DNA of 64,000 nucleotides, from the NCBI RefSeq assembly GCF_002101785.1, contig NZ_LQPJ01000130.1:107057-171056 (forward strand). The letters run 5' to 3'. Source of the stretch: Mycobacterium palustre. Its GTDB lineage: Bacteria > Actinomycetota > Actinomycetes > Mycobacteriales > Mycobacteriaceae. The position numbers and the translations under genes are program-made. Positions within the stretch are counted from its first letter, which is position 1. The number at the start of each line of letters is the position of its first letter. This document shows positions 6,763 through 14,620 of this stretch, piece after piece. The notes beneath the pieces were generated by a model that was not told the DNA's origin, made no database searches, and worked only from the letters and a program-made list of their open reading frames with translations.

Positions 6763-9066
6763 GTGGGCGGCAGAGGATTTGCGACTTTGGTGTCGCTGAG
6801 CGTCGGTGCGCTGGCATCGGGCGGTATCGCCTGGCTGGTCGGCGCGCGCGACGTCGCCGACGGGTGCTGGATCGCGGGGGCGGTGGCGGCCCTGGTTCCG
6901 GCGACGGTCTGGGTGCTAGCGGCGCTGCGCCGCGGCCGGTTCGGGGTCGACCTCATCGCGGTCCTGTCGCTGGTCGGCACGCTGCTGGTCGGCGAGTACC
7001 TCGCCGGTGCGTTGATCGCCGTGATGCTGGCCGGTGGCCGGGCGCTGGAGGCCGCGGCCGAGCGCCGCGCGTCGCACGACCTGCGGGCCCTGCTCGAACA
7101 CGCCCCGCGGTTCGCCCGCCGCCGCGTCGGATCGACGGTCAGCACGATCGACCTGGCCGACGTGGCGATCGACGACCTGCTGGTCGTCGGCCCGGGCGAG
7201 GTGGTGCCCGTGGACGGGCGCGTCGCCAGCGCCGCGGCGGTGCTCGACGAGTCGGTGCTGACCGGCGAGCCACTGCAGGTAGAGCGCGGATTGGGCGAAC
7301 CGGTGCGTAGCGGGGTGGTCAACGCCAGCGGCGCGTTCGACATGCGCGCCACCGCCACGGCCGAGGACAGCACGTACGCCCAGATCGTGCGGCTGGCCGC
7401 GCGGGCCGGGGCCGAGAACGCGCCGGTGGTGCGGCTGGCCGACCGCTACGCGGCGTGGTTCTTGCCGTTGGCCCTGTTGGTCGCGGGCGGGGCATGGCTG
7501 GCCAGCGGGTCGGCGGTGCGGGCCGTCGCCGTGCTGGTAGTGGCGACGCCGTGCCCGCTGCTGCTTGCCGCGCCGGTGGCGATCGTGTCCGGGCTGTCGC
7601 GGGCGTCGCGGCGGGGCGTGGTGGTGCGCGGCGGTGCCGCTCTCGAGAACCTTGGCCACGCAACGACTTTGGTGATGGACAAGACGGGCACGTTGACCAT
7701 GGGGCGCCCCGTCGTCATCGACGTCGCGGCCGCGCCGGGGCGCGACGCCATCGACATTTTGCGCCTGGCGGCGTCGGTGGATCAGCTGTCCCCGCACGTG
7801 CTCGCCGAGGCGATCGTCACCGAAGCCCTCGCCCGCGGCCTGCGGCTGTCGCTTCCCACCGACGTGGTCGAGGAACCGGGGCGGGGCGTCACCGCCACCG
7901 TAGGCGACCAGCGCATCTACGTCGGCAAACTCGGCGGAGACACGTCAACGGAGTGGGCCCGCGCCGCGGTGAACCGCGCCCTGCTGGACACCGCCGCGAT
8001 CGCCTGGGTCTGCGTCGACGGGCGACCGGCCGGCGCGGTGCTGCTGCGCGACCCGCTGCGTCGCCACGCACCACGCACCGTGCGCCGGTTGCGCGGCGCC
8101 GGGCTGCGGCGGCTGGTGATGCTTACCGGCGACCGCGCCGAGCCCGCCCGCGAGGTCGCCGCGGTCTTGGGGCTCGACGACTTCTACGCCGAGCAGAGCC
8201 CGGCCGACAAGGTGGCCGCCGTGCGCGCCGAACAGGGCCGCGCGGTCACCGTGATGGTCGGCGACGGGGTGAACGATGCCCCCGCGCTGGCCGCGGCCGG
8301 CGTCGGCGTCGCGATGGGGGCGCGCGGTGCCACCGCCTCCTCGGCTGCCGCCGACATCGTGTTGACCACCGATCGGCTGGAGCGACTCGCGGACGCGATG
8401 GACATCGCGCGGTGGTCGCGGCGCATCGCCGTGCAGAGCGCGGTCGTCGGCATGGGCCTGTCGCTGGCCGCGATGGCCGTCGCCGCTCTCGGGTGGCTGC
8501 CGCCGGCCGCCGGCGCGCTGCTGCAAGAGGGCATCGACGTGGCGGTCATCCTCAACGCGCTGCGGGCCCGGCGCGGCGACCCGTCCCTCGACGTCGACCT
8601 GCCCGCGGAAACCGAACGGATGCTGCGCCGCTTCGATGCCGAACACGACGAGCTGCGCGACACCATCGGCCTGCTGAGGGAGGCGGCCGACCGTCTGGCC
8701 GAAGCGCCTAATCAAGCTGCGCTGCAGGCGGTCACGCGCGCCCATGGCCTGCTCGTGGACCGCATCCTTCCCCACGAACGCGCCGAGGAAACCCAGCTCT
8801 ACCCCGCCCTGGCCCATCCGTTGGGCACCGGCGAGGCCACCGCCACCATGAGCCGGACCCACGCCGAGATACAACGGCTGTCGGACCGGATCGGCGCGCA
8901 CCTGGCCCTGGCCCGAAGCGGCGGCCGTGTCAAGCCGGACCAGGTCGACGACCTGCTCGCCTGCCTGTACGGGCTGTACGCGTTGCTGCGCTTGCACTTC
9001 CTGCAGGAGGAGGAAAACTACTTCACCCTGAGCGCGGACGAACCCGCCGAAGGGTCATCCCGCTGA
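6763..9066 (+). CDS. P1B-type metal-transporting ATPase with C-terminal hemerythrin-like domain
   Basis: 767 residues. Membrane-bound pump, probably exporting a transition metal (iron, nickel or cobalt by analogy with P1B-5 pumps). The N-terminus has no metal-binding GMTCxxC domain. The actuator motif is LTGEP. The transmembrane metal site is TPCPLLLAAP (T262-P-C264-P) instead of CPC or SPC, and the phosphorylation site is DKTGTLTMG (D306). The nucleotide-domain motif normally SEHPLA is SPHVLA, so the His is kept but the Pro is lost. TGD and GDGVNDAPAL are intact. From about residue 620 comes a hemerythrin-like four-helix domain with EHDEL, a PHERAEE (HxxxE), RTHAEI and LHFLQEEENY (HxxxE), which supply the His/Glu ligands for a di-iron site. 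TPC plus a hemerythrin tail is the signature of subgroup P1B-5. Its 3' end overlaps the convergent PPE gene by 12 bases. Confidence 0.9.
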   Translation: MGGRGFATLVSLSVGALASGGIAWLVGARDVADGCWIAGAVAALVPATVWVLAALRRGRFGVDLIAVLSLVGTLLVGEYLAGALIAVMLAGGRALEAAAERRASHDLRALLEHAPRFARRRVGSTVSTIDLADVAIDDLLVVGPGEVVPVDGRVASAAAVLDESVLTGEPLQVERGLGEPVRSGVVNASGAFDMRATATAEDSTYAQIVRLAARAGAENAPVVRLADRYAAWFLPLALLVAGGAWLASGSAVRAVAVLVVATPCPLLLAAPVAIVSGLSRASRRGVVVRGGAALENLGHATTLVMDKTGTLTMGRPVVIDVAAAPGRDAIDILRLAASVDQLSPHVLAEAIVTEALARGLRLSLPTDVVEEPGRGVTATVGDQRIYVGKLGGDTSTEWARAAVNRALLDTAAIAWVCVDGRPAGAVLLRDPLRRHAPRTVRRLRGAGLRRLVMLTGDRAEPAREVAAVLGLDDFYAEQSPADKVAAVRAEQGRAVTVMVGDGVNDAPALAAAGVGVAMGARGATASSAAADIVLTTDRLERLADAMDIARWSRRIAVQSAVVGMGLSLAAMAVAALGWLPPAAGALLQEGIDVAVILNALRARRGDPSLDVDLPAETERMLRRFDAEHDELRDTIGLLREAADRLAEAPNQAALQAVTRAHGLLVDRILPHERAEETQLYPALAHPLGTGEATATMSRTHAEIQRLSDRIGAHLALARSGGRVKPDQVDDLLACLYGLYALLRLHFLQEEENYFTLSADEPAEGSSR

Positions 9067-10185
9067 GGGCGGCCGGGTCATGAAGGTGCCCTTGATCTCC
9101 AGCCCGTACTCGATGTCGTCGTAGTCGCGTCCCTGCTTGGGGCCCTTTTTCGACTTGGCCGGCGGCGGCATCATGAACGGCGGCATCGGGATCGAGGGCA
9201 GGCCGAATTCCCCTGCGGGAAGCTCGGATACGGCCGACGCGAGCTGGACCGGGGCCGAGGCGAGCATCCCCACCGTCGCGGGCGGCATGGTCAGCCTGCC
9301 GATCGAGACGCCGACGCCCATCGCCGCGGCGGGCGCCGATCCGACGGCGCGCGCCGCGTTGGCCAGGTTGGCCGCGACCCCGCCCAGCGCCGCCTCGCCC
9401 TCGGCGAGCCCCTGCCCCACGTCGCCGCCCAGGCTTTGAACGCCCTGGGCCGTCGAGACCTGCGCCAGGTAGCTGAGCAGGTTGATGGGGATCCCGCCGG
9501 CGATGAACTGGTTCGCGTAGGTGTTGACCAGCCCGAACCAGCCCTTCTGGGGGTCGAAGCCGCCCGGGGTGGAAAGCAGCGACGTCAAGAAGTCCCCCAG
9601 CGCGGTTTGCGCCGGGGTGGCGGCCGCGGGCGACGCGCCCACCTGGGCGGCGGCCGCCGTCGGGCTGACGATCGGCGCCGGCGGGGAGAACTGCGGCAGC
9701 TCGAGGGCCTGGGCGGTGGCGGCCCGGTAGCGGTTGAGCGCGGCCGCATTGTCCACCCACATCGCCTCGTACTGGGCCTCGGTTTCGGCGATCGGGGCCA
9801 GGTTGGTTCCGAGCCAATTGGTGGCCAGCAACTGCGCCAGCCGCGCCCGGTTGGCGCTGACCGCCGCCGGCACCACCACGGCCTGGCGCGTCGATTCGAA
9901 GGCCGCCGCCGCGGCCCGCGCCGAGGAGGCCAGCTGTTGGCACTGCGCCGCGGTGGTGCCCAACCACGCGAGGTAGGGCGCGACGGCCTCGACCATCGCC
10001 TCGGCCGACGGACCGCGCCAGTCCTCGGCCAGCGACGACAAGACCGAGGCGTAGCCGGGAAGCGAATCCTCGATCTCGATGCCCAGCTGTTGCCACACCC
10101 CCGCCGCCTCCACCCAGGAGCCGGCGCCGGGTCCGGAATGGATCAGCGCCGAGCTGACCTCGGGGGGCAGTATCCCAAAGTCCAT
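9055..10185 (-). CDS. PPE family protein (first of a tandem pair)
   Basis: 376 residues. The PPE domain (1-180) opens MDFGILPPEVSS, with the helix-turn motif DWRGPSAEAM (the WxG of ESX substrates) and the typical LLATNWLGTNLAPIAETEAQYEAMW in shortened form. The C-terminal part is Ala/Gly/Pro rich and ends in a basic KSKKGPKQGRDYDD tail. Where PPE-SVP members have SVPxxW this protein has LTMPPATV, a degenerate version without the Trp. PPE proteins are exported by type VII systems and sit in or beyond the outer envelope. No PE partner is adjacent. About 48% or more of the residues look shared with the next gene by eye, so they are tandem duplicates. Confidence 0.93.
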   Translation of the reverse strand: MDFGILPPEVSSALIHSGPGAGSWVEAAGVWQQLGIEIEDSLPGYASVLSSLAEDWRGPSAEAMVEAVAPYLAWLGTTAAQCQQLASSARAAAAAFESTRQAVVVPAAVSANRARLAQLLATNWLGTNLAPIAETEAQYEAMWVDNAAALNRYRAATAQALELPQFSPPAPIVSPTAAAAQVGASPAAATPAQTALGDFLTSLLSTPGGFDPQKGWFGLVNTYANQFIAGGIPINLLSYLAQVSTAQGVQSLGGDVGQGLAEGEAALGGVAANLANAARAVGSAPAAAMGVGVSIGRLTMPPATVGMLASAPVQLASAVSELPAGEFGLPSIPMPPFMMPPPAKSKKGPKQGRDYDDIEYGLEIKGTFMTRPPSAG

Positions 10186-10344
10186 GACGTCACCCCGGCG
10201 GGCCCGGGTAGGCTGAAAACGGCGTGACGACTTCGGCGGTGATCCTCAAATGCGTTACGCGCCGGGACATTTCGCGGCCCCACCGGTTGTCGCCGGGGCC
10301 GGCGGCATTCGGCGTACGTGGTCGTGATGCACCATCGCCGGTCC

Positions 10345-11481
10345 TCACCCACCCGACGGCGATCGGGGCATCACCGATCCCTTGAGTTCCTTGCCGACCT
10401 GGAGGTCCTCGTACTTGGGCTGTTTACGTTTGCGCCAGCCGCTGCCCGCCGAGATGGGCGGGGGCATCAACGGCGGCAGGAACGGCAACCCGGCGTCGCC
10501 GGCATCCAGCGGCGACGCCGCCGACGCGAGCTGGACCGGGGTTTGCGTACCCGGCAGCAGGCCCACCACGGCCGGCGGCGCGGTCAGCTTGCCCAGCGAC
10601 ACCCCGACGCCCATCGCTCCCGCGGGCGCAGACCCGACGGCGCGCACGGCGCCGGCCAGGTCGGCCGTCGCGCTTCCCAGCGCCGACTCGCCTTCCGATA
10701 TGCCCTGACCTACCTCGCCGCCGACGCTCTGCAGCGCCTGCGCGGACGTGGCCTGCGCGACATAGCTGAGCAGGTTGATCGGGAAGCCCGACGAGATGAA
10801 CTGGTTCGCGTAGGTGTTGGCCAGGCCGAACCAGCCGGCGTTGGGGTCGAACCCGAAGGGGGTGCTGATCAGGTTCGTCAGCAGGTCCCCGATGGGCGAC
10901 TGCGCCGGGGTGGCGGCGGCGGCCGACGTGGCGGCGGATTCGGCGGCCGCCGACGCGGGATCGGCGATCGAGGGCGGCGACGAGAACTGGGGCAGGTCCA
11001 GGGCCTGGGTCGCGGCGGCCTCATAGCGGGTCAACGCCGCCGAATTGCTAGCCCACATGGCCTGGTACTGGGCCTCGTTCTCGGCGATCGCGGCCAGGTT
11101 GCTACCCAGACGGTCGGTCGCCAGCAACCGCGCCAGCTGCGCCCGGTTGGCCGCGACCTGTGCGGGCTGCACCACCGACGACTGGGCCTGGGTGAACGCC
11201 GCCGCGGCGGCCTCCGCCGAGGCGGCCACCTGCTGACATTGCTGCGCGGTGGCGCGCAGCCAGGCCAGGAACGGCTCGGCGGCCTGGGTCATGGCCGCCG
11301 CGGACGGCCCCTGCCAGGCCTCGCCGAGCGAAGACACCACCGAGGCGTAGGTGGGCACGGTCTGCTCCAGCCCGACGCCCAGGTTTTGCCACGCGCCGGC
11401 CGCCTCGATCAGCGACGCCGCGCCGGGACCCGAGTGGATCAGCGCGGACGTCAGCTCCGGCGGCAACGCCATGAAGTCCAT
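10345..11481 (-). CDS. PPE family protein (second of a tandem pair)
   Basis: 378 residues from the ATG at 11481 (MDFMALPPELTSALIHSGPG). The open frame extends 64 codons further upstream, but the MDF start is invariant in PPE proteins. It has EAWQGPSAAAM, an Ala-rich helical stretch, a shared middle (FGFDPNAGWFGLANTYANQF, matching the neighbour's KGWFGLVNTYANQF) and a basic tail WRKRKQPKYEDLQVGKELKG. The SVPxxW position reads LTAPPAVV. It lies 159 bases upstream of the other PPE gene in the same orientation, and both C-termini end in a similar KG(S/T)(V/F)M.RPPS-like string. Export through an ESX system is inferred from the family. Confidence 0.93.
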   Translation of the reverse strand: MDFMALPPELTSALIHSGPGAASLIEAAGAWQNLGVGLEQTVPTYASVVSSLGEAWQGPSAAAMTQAAEPFLAWLRATAQQCQQVAASAEAAAAAFTQAQSSVVQPAQVAANRAQLARLLATDRLGSNLAAIAENEAQYQAMWASNSAALTRYEAAATQALDLPQFSSPPSIADPASAAAESAATSAAAATPAQSPIGDLLTNLISTPFGFDPNAGWFGLANTYANQFISSGFPINLLSYVAQATSAQALQSVGGEVGQGISEGESALGSATADLAGAVRAVGSAPAGAMGVGVSLGKLTAPPAVVGLLPGTQTPVQLASAASPLDAGDAGLPFLPPLMPPPISAGSGWRKRKQPKYEDLQVGKELKGSVMPRSPSGG

Positions 11482-11669
11482 GACCGTCACACTCGCCATA
11501 CCGGGTACGGCCCGGCAAACTCGCGTCGACCGCAAGGCGAACACACGTCGAACATCGCGGAATACCCGTCGAACATTGCGCATCCCCGCCTTCCGTTGCC
11601 GAATCCGTCGCTGACAACGATAGCCCGTCAAATAGCCTTCGCTTCGGCTTACCGCGGTGAGCACCGCCC

Positions 11670-11857
11670 TCACACGGTGACCGACGCGCCGCGGCGCAAC
11701 TCGACGATCCGGTCCGCCATCCCGCGGCGCCGCGTCTGATCGACGAAATCGGCCAGCGGCGAGGCGAAGACGCCGTGGTCGTCGAAGTGGATAGCAAGGT
11801 CAGCCCACCGGCGATCAAGGTGGTGGCGTTGCCCACGAACGTGACGGTGATGTCCAT
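11670..11857 (-). pseudogene. Remnant of a metallo-beta-lactamase-fold (UlaG-like) hydrolase
   Basis: Minus-strand reading from an ATG at 11857 gives MDITVTFVGNATTLIAGGLT, the start of UlaG-like MBL-fold proteins. The sequence then jumps, in a different frame, to the family's end IHFDDHGVFASPLADFVDQT followed by RRRGMADRIVELRRGASV and a TGA at 11670-11672. The metal-binding HxHxDH core is missing, so the gene lost its centre (about 180 residues) and its frame. The stretch 11482-11669 upstream of the PPE gene holds no recognisable gene. Confidence 0.7.
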
Positions 11858-11908
11858 AATCTGAGCTACCCGGCCCGCGGCGATCAAACGCCGCGGCGCC
11901 GCAACGGG

Positions 11909-12766
11909 TTACGGCCCGGGGCGGCGACTGACGAACTCCCGGCGCGCCCCGGTGAGCGGATCGGTGAACTCGATGCGTTGCGCCAGCAGCCGCAGCGGCG
12001 TGCCGAAGTCGTCGGCCGGCACCTCAATGATGTTGGGGTACAACGGGTCTCCCTCGATCGGGATCCCGAGCGAGGCCATGTGCAGGCGCAATTGATGGGT
12101 GCGCCCGGTCCGCGGCGTCAGGCGATACAGGCCGTCGGAAAGCGACTCCACCAACGTCTGGGCGTTCGGAACGCCCGGCTCGCTGACGGCCTGCAGGTGT
12201 CCCCGGCGCTTGACGATGCGGCTGCGGACGACGCGTGGCAGCTCGAGGTCCGGGTCGACGCCGGCGCGCGCCAGGTAGGTCTTGGCGACCAGGCCGCGGG
12301 CGAACAGCGTCTGGTAGGCGCCGCGCACCTCGCGCCGGGCGGTGAACAGCAGCACCCCGGCGGTCAGCCGGTCCAGCCGGTGCGCGGGGCTCAGCTCCGG
12401 CAAGCCCAGTTCCCGGCGCAGCCGCACCAGCGCGGTCTGCGCGACGTGGCGCCCCCGGGGCATGGTCGCCAGGAAGTGCGGCTTGTCGACGACGACGATG
12501 TCGTCGTCGCGATAAAGCACCGGAATGTCGAACGGGACGGGCACCTCGTGCGGCAGTTCGCGATACAGGTAGACCACCGCCCCCGCGGGCAGCACCGTGT
12601 TGTGGTCCACCACCGCGCCGTCGGCGCCGACGACCTCCCCGCCCAGCACCTTGGCCCGGGCCGCCGGGCCGAACCGGGCGGTCAGCTCGGCCAGGACCGG
12701 TCCGCCGCGCAGCCGCAGCCGGGCCGGGCCCAGCCCGTCGCGCACGGGCAGCGGGGCTCGCCTCAA
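11909..12766 (-). CDS. RluA-family pseudouridine synthase
   Basis: 285 residues, predicted to isomerise uridine to pseudouridine in an RNA (target unknown). The catalytic motif HRLDRLTAGVLLF is intact with its Asp, followed by the family's VAKTYLARA and the C-terminal TGRTHQLRLHMASLGIPIEG. An N-terminal S4-like region precedes it. The frame opens at a TTG at 12766, eight bases after the glpD2 stop on the same strand, and no better start is seen before the conserved PLPVRDGLGPARLRLRGG. It matches Rv3300c in M. tuberculosis by position and motif. It is probably co-transcribed with glpD2. Confidence 0.9.
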   Translation of the reverse strand: MRRAPLPVRDGLGPARLRLRGGPVLAELTARFGPAARAKVLGGEVVGADGAVVDHNTVLPAGAVVYLYRELPHEVPVPFDIPVLYRDDDIVVVDKPHFLATMPRGRHVAQTALVRLRRELGLPELSPAHRLDRLTAGVLLFTARREVRGAYQTLFARGLVAKTYLARAGVDPDLELPRVVRSRIVKRRGHLQAVSEPGVPNAQTLVESLSDGLYRLTPRTGRTHQLRLHMASLGIPIEGDPLYPNIIEVPADDFGTPLRLLAQRIEFTDPLTGARREFVSRRPGP

Positions 12767-12773
12767 CGCCGCG

Positions 12774-14528
12774 TCACTTCAGGGGCACCGGCTCGAGGAT
12801 CTCGGCGCGCGCCTCGGGCGCGCTGGCCCGCAGCTCGTCGGCCGACACGTCGTCGGGCTGGGCCTGCGAGAGGATCTCGGCCTTCACCCGCGCGGCGTAG
12901 TTGGCGACCTCCCGCTCGACGTCCGCCGCGCTCCAGCCCAGCGCGGGCGCCACCACGTCGGCCACCTCACGGGCGCAGTCGACGCCGCGGTGCGGGTACT
13001 CGATGGAGATGCGCATCCGCCGGGCCAGGATGTCCTCGAGGTGCAGGGCCCCCTCGGAGGTGACGGCGTAGCGCGCCTCCACCCGCAAATAGCCCGGCGC
13101 CTCCTTGATCGGGCGCAGCAGGTCGGGTTCGTCGTCGGCCAGGGCCAGGACGTCGCCGACCAGCGACCCGTAGCGGTCCAGCAGGTGGCGCACCCGGTAC
13201 GGGTGCAGGCCCTTGAGCGCCGCGACGTGCTCGGCCTGGTTGACCAGCGCGAAGTACCCATCGGCGCCGAGCAGCGTCACCTTCTCGGTGATCGACGGCG
13301 CGACCCGGGCCGGGACGAACTGCGCCGCGGCATCGATCGCGTCGGCGGCCATCACCCGGTAGGTGGTGTACTTGCCGCCGGCGATCGCCACCAGGCCGGG
13401 CGCGGGCACCGCCACGGCGTGCTCGCGCGACAGCTTGGAGGTTTCCTCGCTCTCCCCGGCCAGCAGCGGCCGCAGCCCGGCGTAGACGCCGTCGATGTCG
13501 GCGTGGGTCAGGGGCGTGGCCAGCACGGTGTTGACGGTCCGCAGGATGTAGTCGATGTCGGCCTTGGTGGCCGCGGGGTGCGCCAGGTCGAGGTCCCAGT
13601 CGGTGTCGGTGGTCCCGATGATCCAGTGGCTGCCCCACGGGATCACGAACATCACGGACTTCTCGGTACGCAGGATGATCGCGACGTCGCTGACGATGCG
13701 GTCGCGCGGCACCACGACGTGCACGCCCTTGGACGCGCGCACCTGGAACCGGCCGCGCTGCTTGGACAGCGCCTGGATCTCGTCGGTCCACACCCCGGTC
13801 GCGTTGACCACGACGTGGCCGCGGACCTCGGTGATCGCGCCGTCCTCGGAGTCGCGGACCCGCACGCCTGTCACCCGGTCGCCCTCGCGCAGCAACGCCA
13901 CCACCTGGGTCGAGGACCGCACCACCGCGCCGTAGTGCGCGGCGGTGCGCGCGACGGTCATGGTGTGCCGGGCGTCGTCGACGACGGTGTCGTAGTAGCG
14001 GATCCCGCCGATCAGCGAGGTGCGCTTGAGGCCCGGGCATAGCCGCAGGGCACCGGCGCGGGTCAGATGCTTTTGCGCCGGAACGGATTTCGCGCCGCCG
14101 AGCCGGTCGTAGAGGAAGATGCCCGCGGCGGTGTAAGGGCGTTCCCAGACCCGGTGGGTCAGCGGGAACAAGAACGGCATCGGCTTGACCAGGTGCGGCG
14201 CCAGCTTGGTCAGCGACAGCTCGCGCTCGTAGAGCGCCTCGCGGACCAGGCCGAACTCCAGTTGCTCGAGGTAGCGCAGCCCGCCGTGGAACATCTTCGA
14301 CGAGCGGCTCGACGTGCCCGACGCCAGGTCGCGCGCCTCCACCAGCGCCACCTTGAGCCCGCGGGTGGCGGCGTCCAGCGCGCATCCCGAGCCCACCACG
14401 CCGCCGCCGATGACCACCACGTCGAACTGCTCGCTGCCCAGCCGCTCCCAGGCCACCCGGCGTTGCTCCGGTCCCAGCGCGGACGCCGCCGAACGCGGCT
14501 CGCTGGGTGCGTGGATCCGGTCGCTCAC
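12774..14528 (-). CDS. glpD2: FAD-dependent glycerol-3-phosphate dehydrogenase
   Basis: 584 residues. Oxidises sn-glycerol 3-phosphate to dihydroxyacetone phosphate and passes electrons to the quinone pool at the membrane, feeding glycerol and lipid-derived carbon into glycolysis and gluconeogenesis. The N-terminal dinucleotide fold is FDVVVIGGGVVGSGCALDAA, followed by GTSSRSSKMFHGGLRYLEQ, the conserved GlpD substrate/FAD segment. IGTTDTDWD and the GGKYTTYRVMA motif follow, then the C-terminal domain (about 420-560). The start is a GTG at 14528. The pseudouridine synthase gene follows after seven bases. In M. tuberculosis phoY1 lies between these genes; here it is absent. Confidence 0.95.
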   Translation of the reverse strand: MSDRIHAPSEPRSAASALGPEQRRVAWERLGSEQFDVVVIGGGVVGSGCALDAATRGLKVALVEARDLASGTSSRSSKMFHGGLRYLEQLEFGLVREALYERELSLTKLAPHLVKPMPFLFPLTHRVWERPYTAAGIFLYDRLGGAKSVPAQKHLTRAGALRLCPGLKRTSLIGGIRYYDTVVDDARHTMTVARTAAHYGAVVRSSTQVVALLREGDRVTGVRVRDSEDGAITEVRGHVVVNATGVWTDEIQALSKQRGRFQVRASKGVHVVVPRDRIVSDVAIILRTEKSVMFVIPWGSHWIIGTTDTDWDLDLAHPAATKADIDYILRTVNTVLATPLTHADIDGVYAGLRPLLAGESEETSKLSREHAVAVPAPGLVAIAGGKYTTYRVMAADAIDAAAQFVPARVAPSITEKVTLLGADGYFALVNQAEHVAALKGLHPYRVRHLLDRYGSLVGDVLALADDEPDLLRPIKEAPGYLRVEARYAVTSEGALHLEDILARRMRISIEYPHRGVDCAREVADVVAPALGWSAADVEREVANYAARVKAEILSQAQPDDVSADELRASAPEARAEILEPVPLK

Positions 14529-14620
14529 TGCGGAAACTCCTGTCGGTTACTCGCCGGTAGGACGTGCAAACCCAAGGCTAACCGTTGCCGGGTCCGCGCG
14601 CCCCGCGTTCTACGGGCCGG

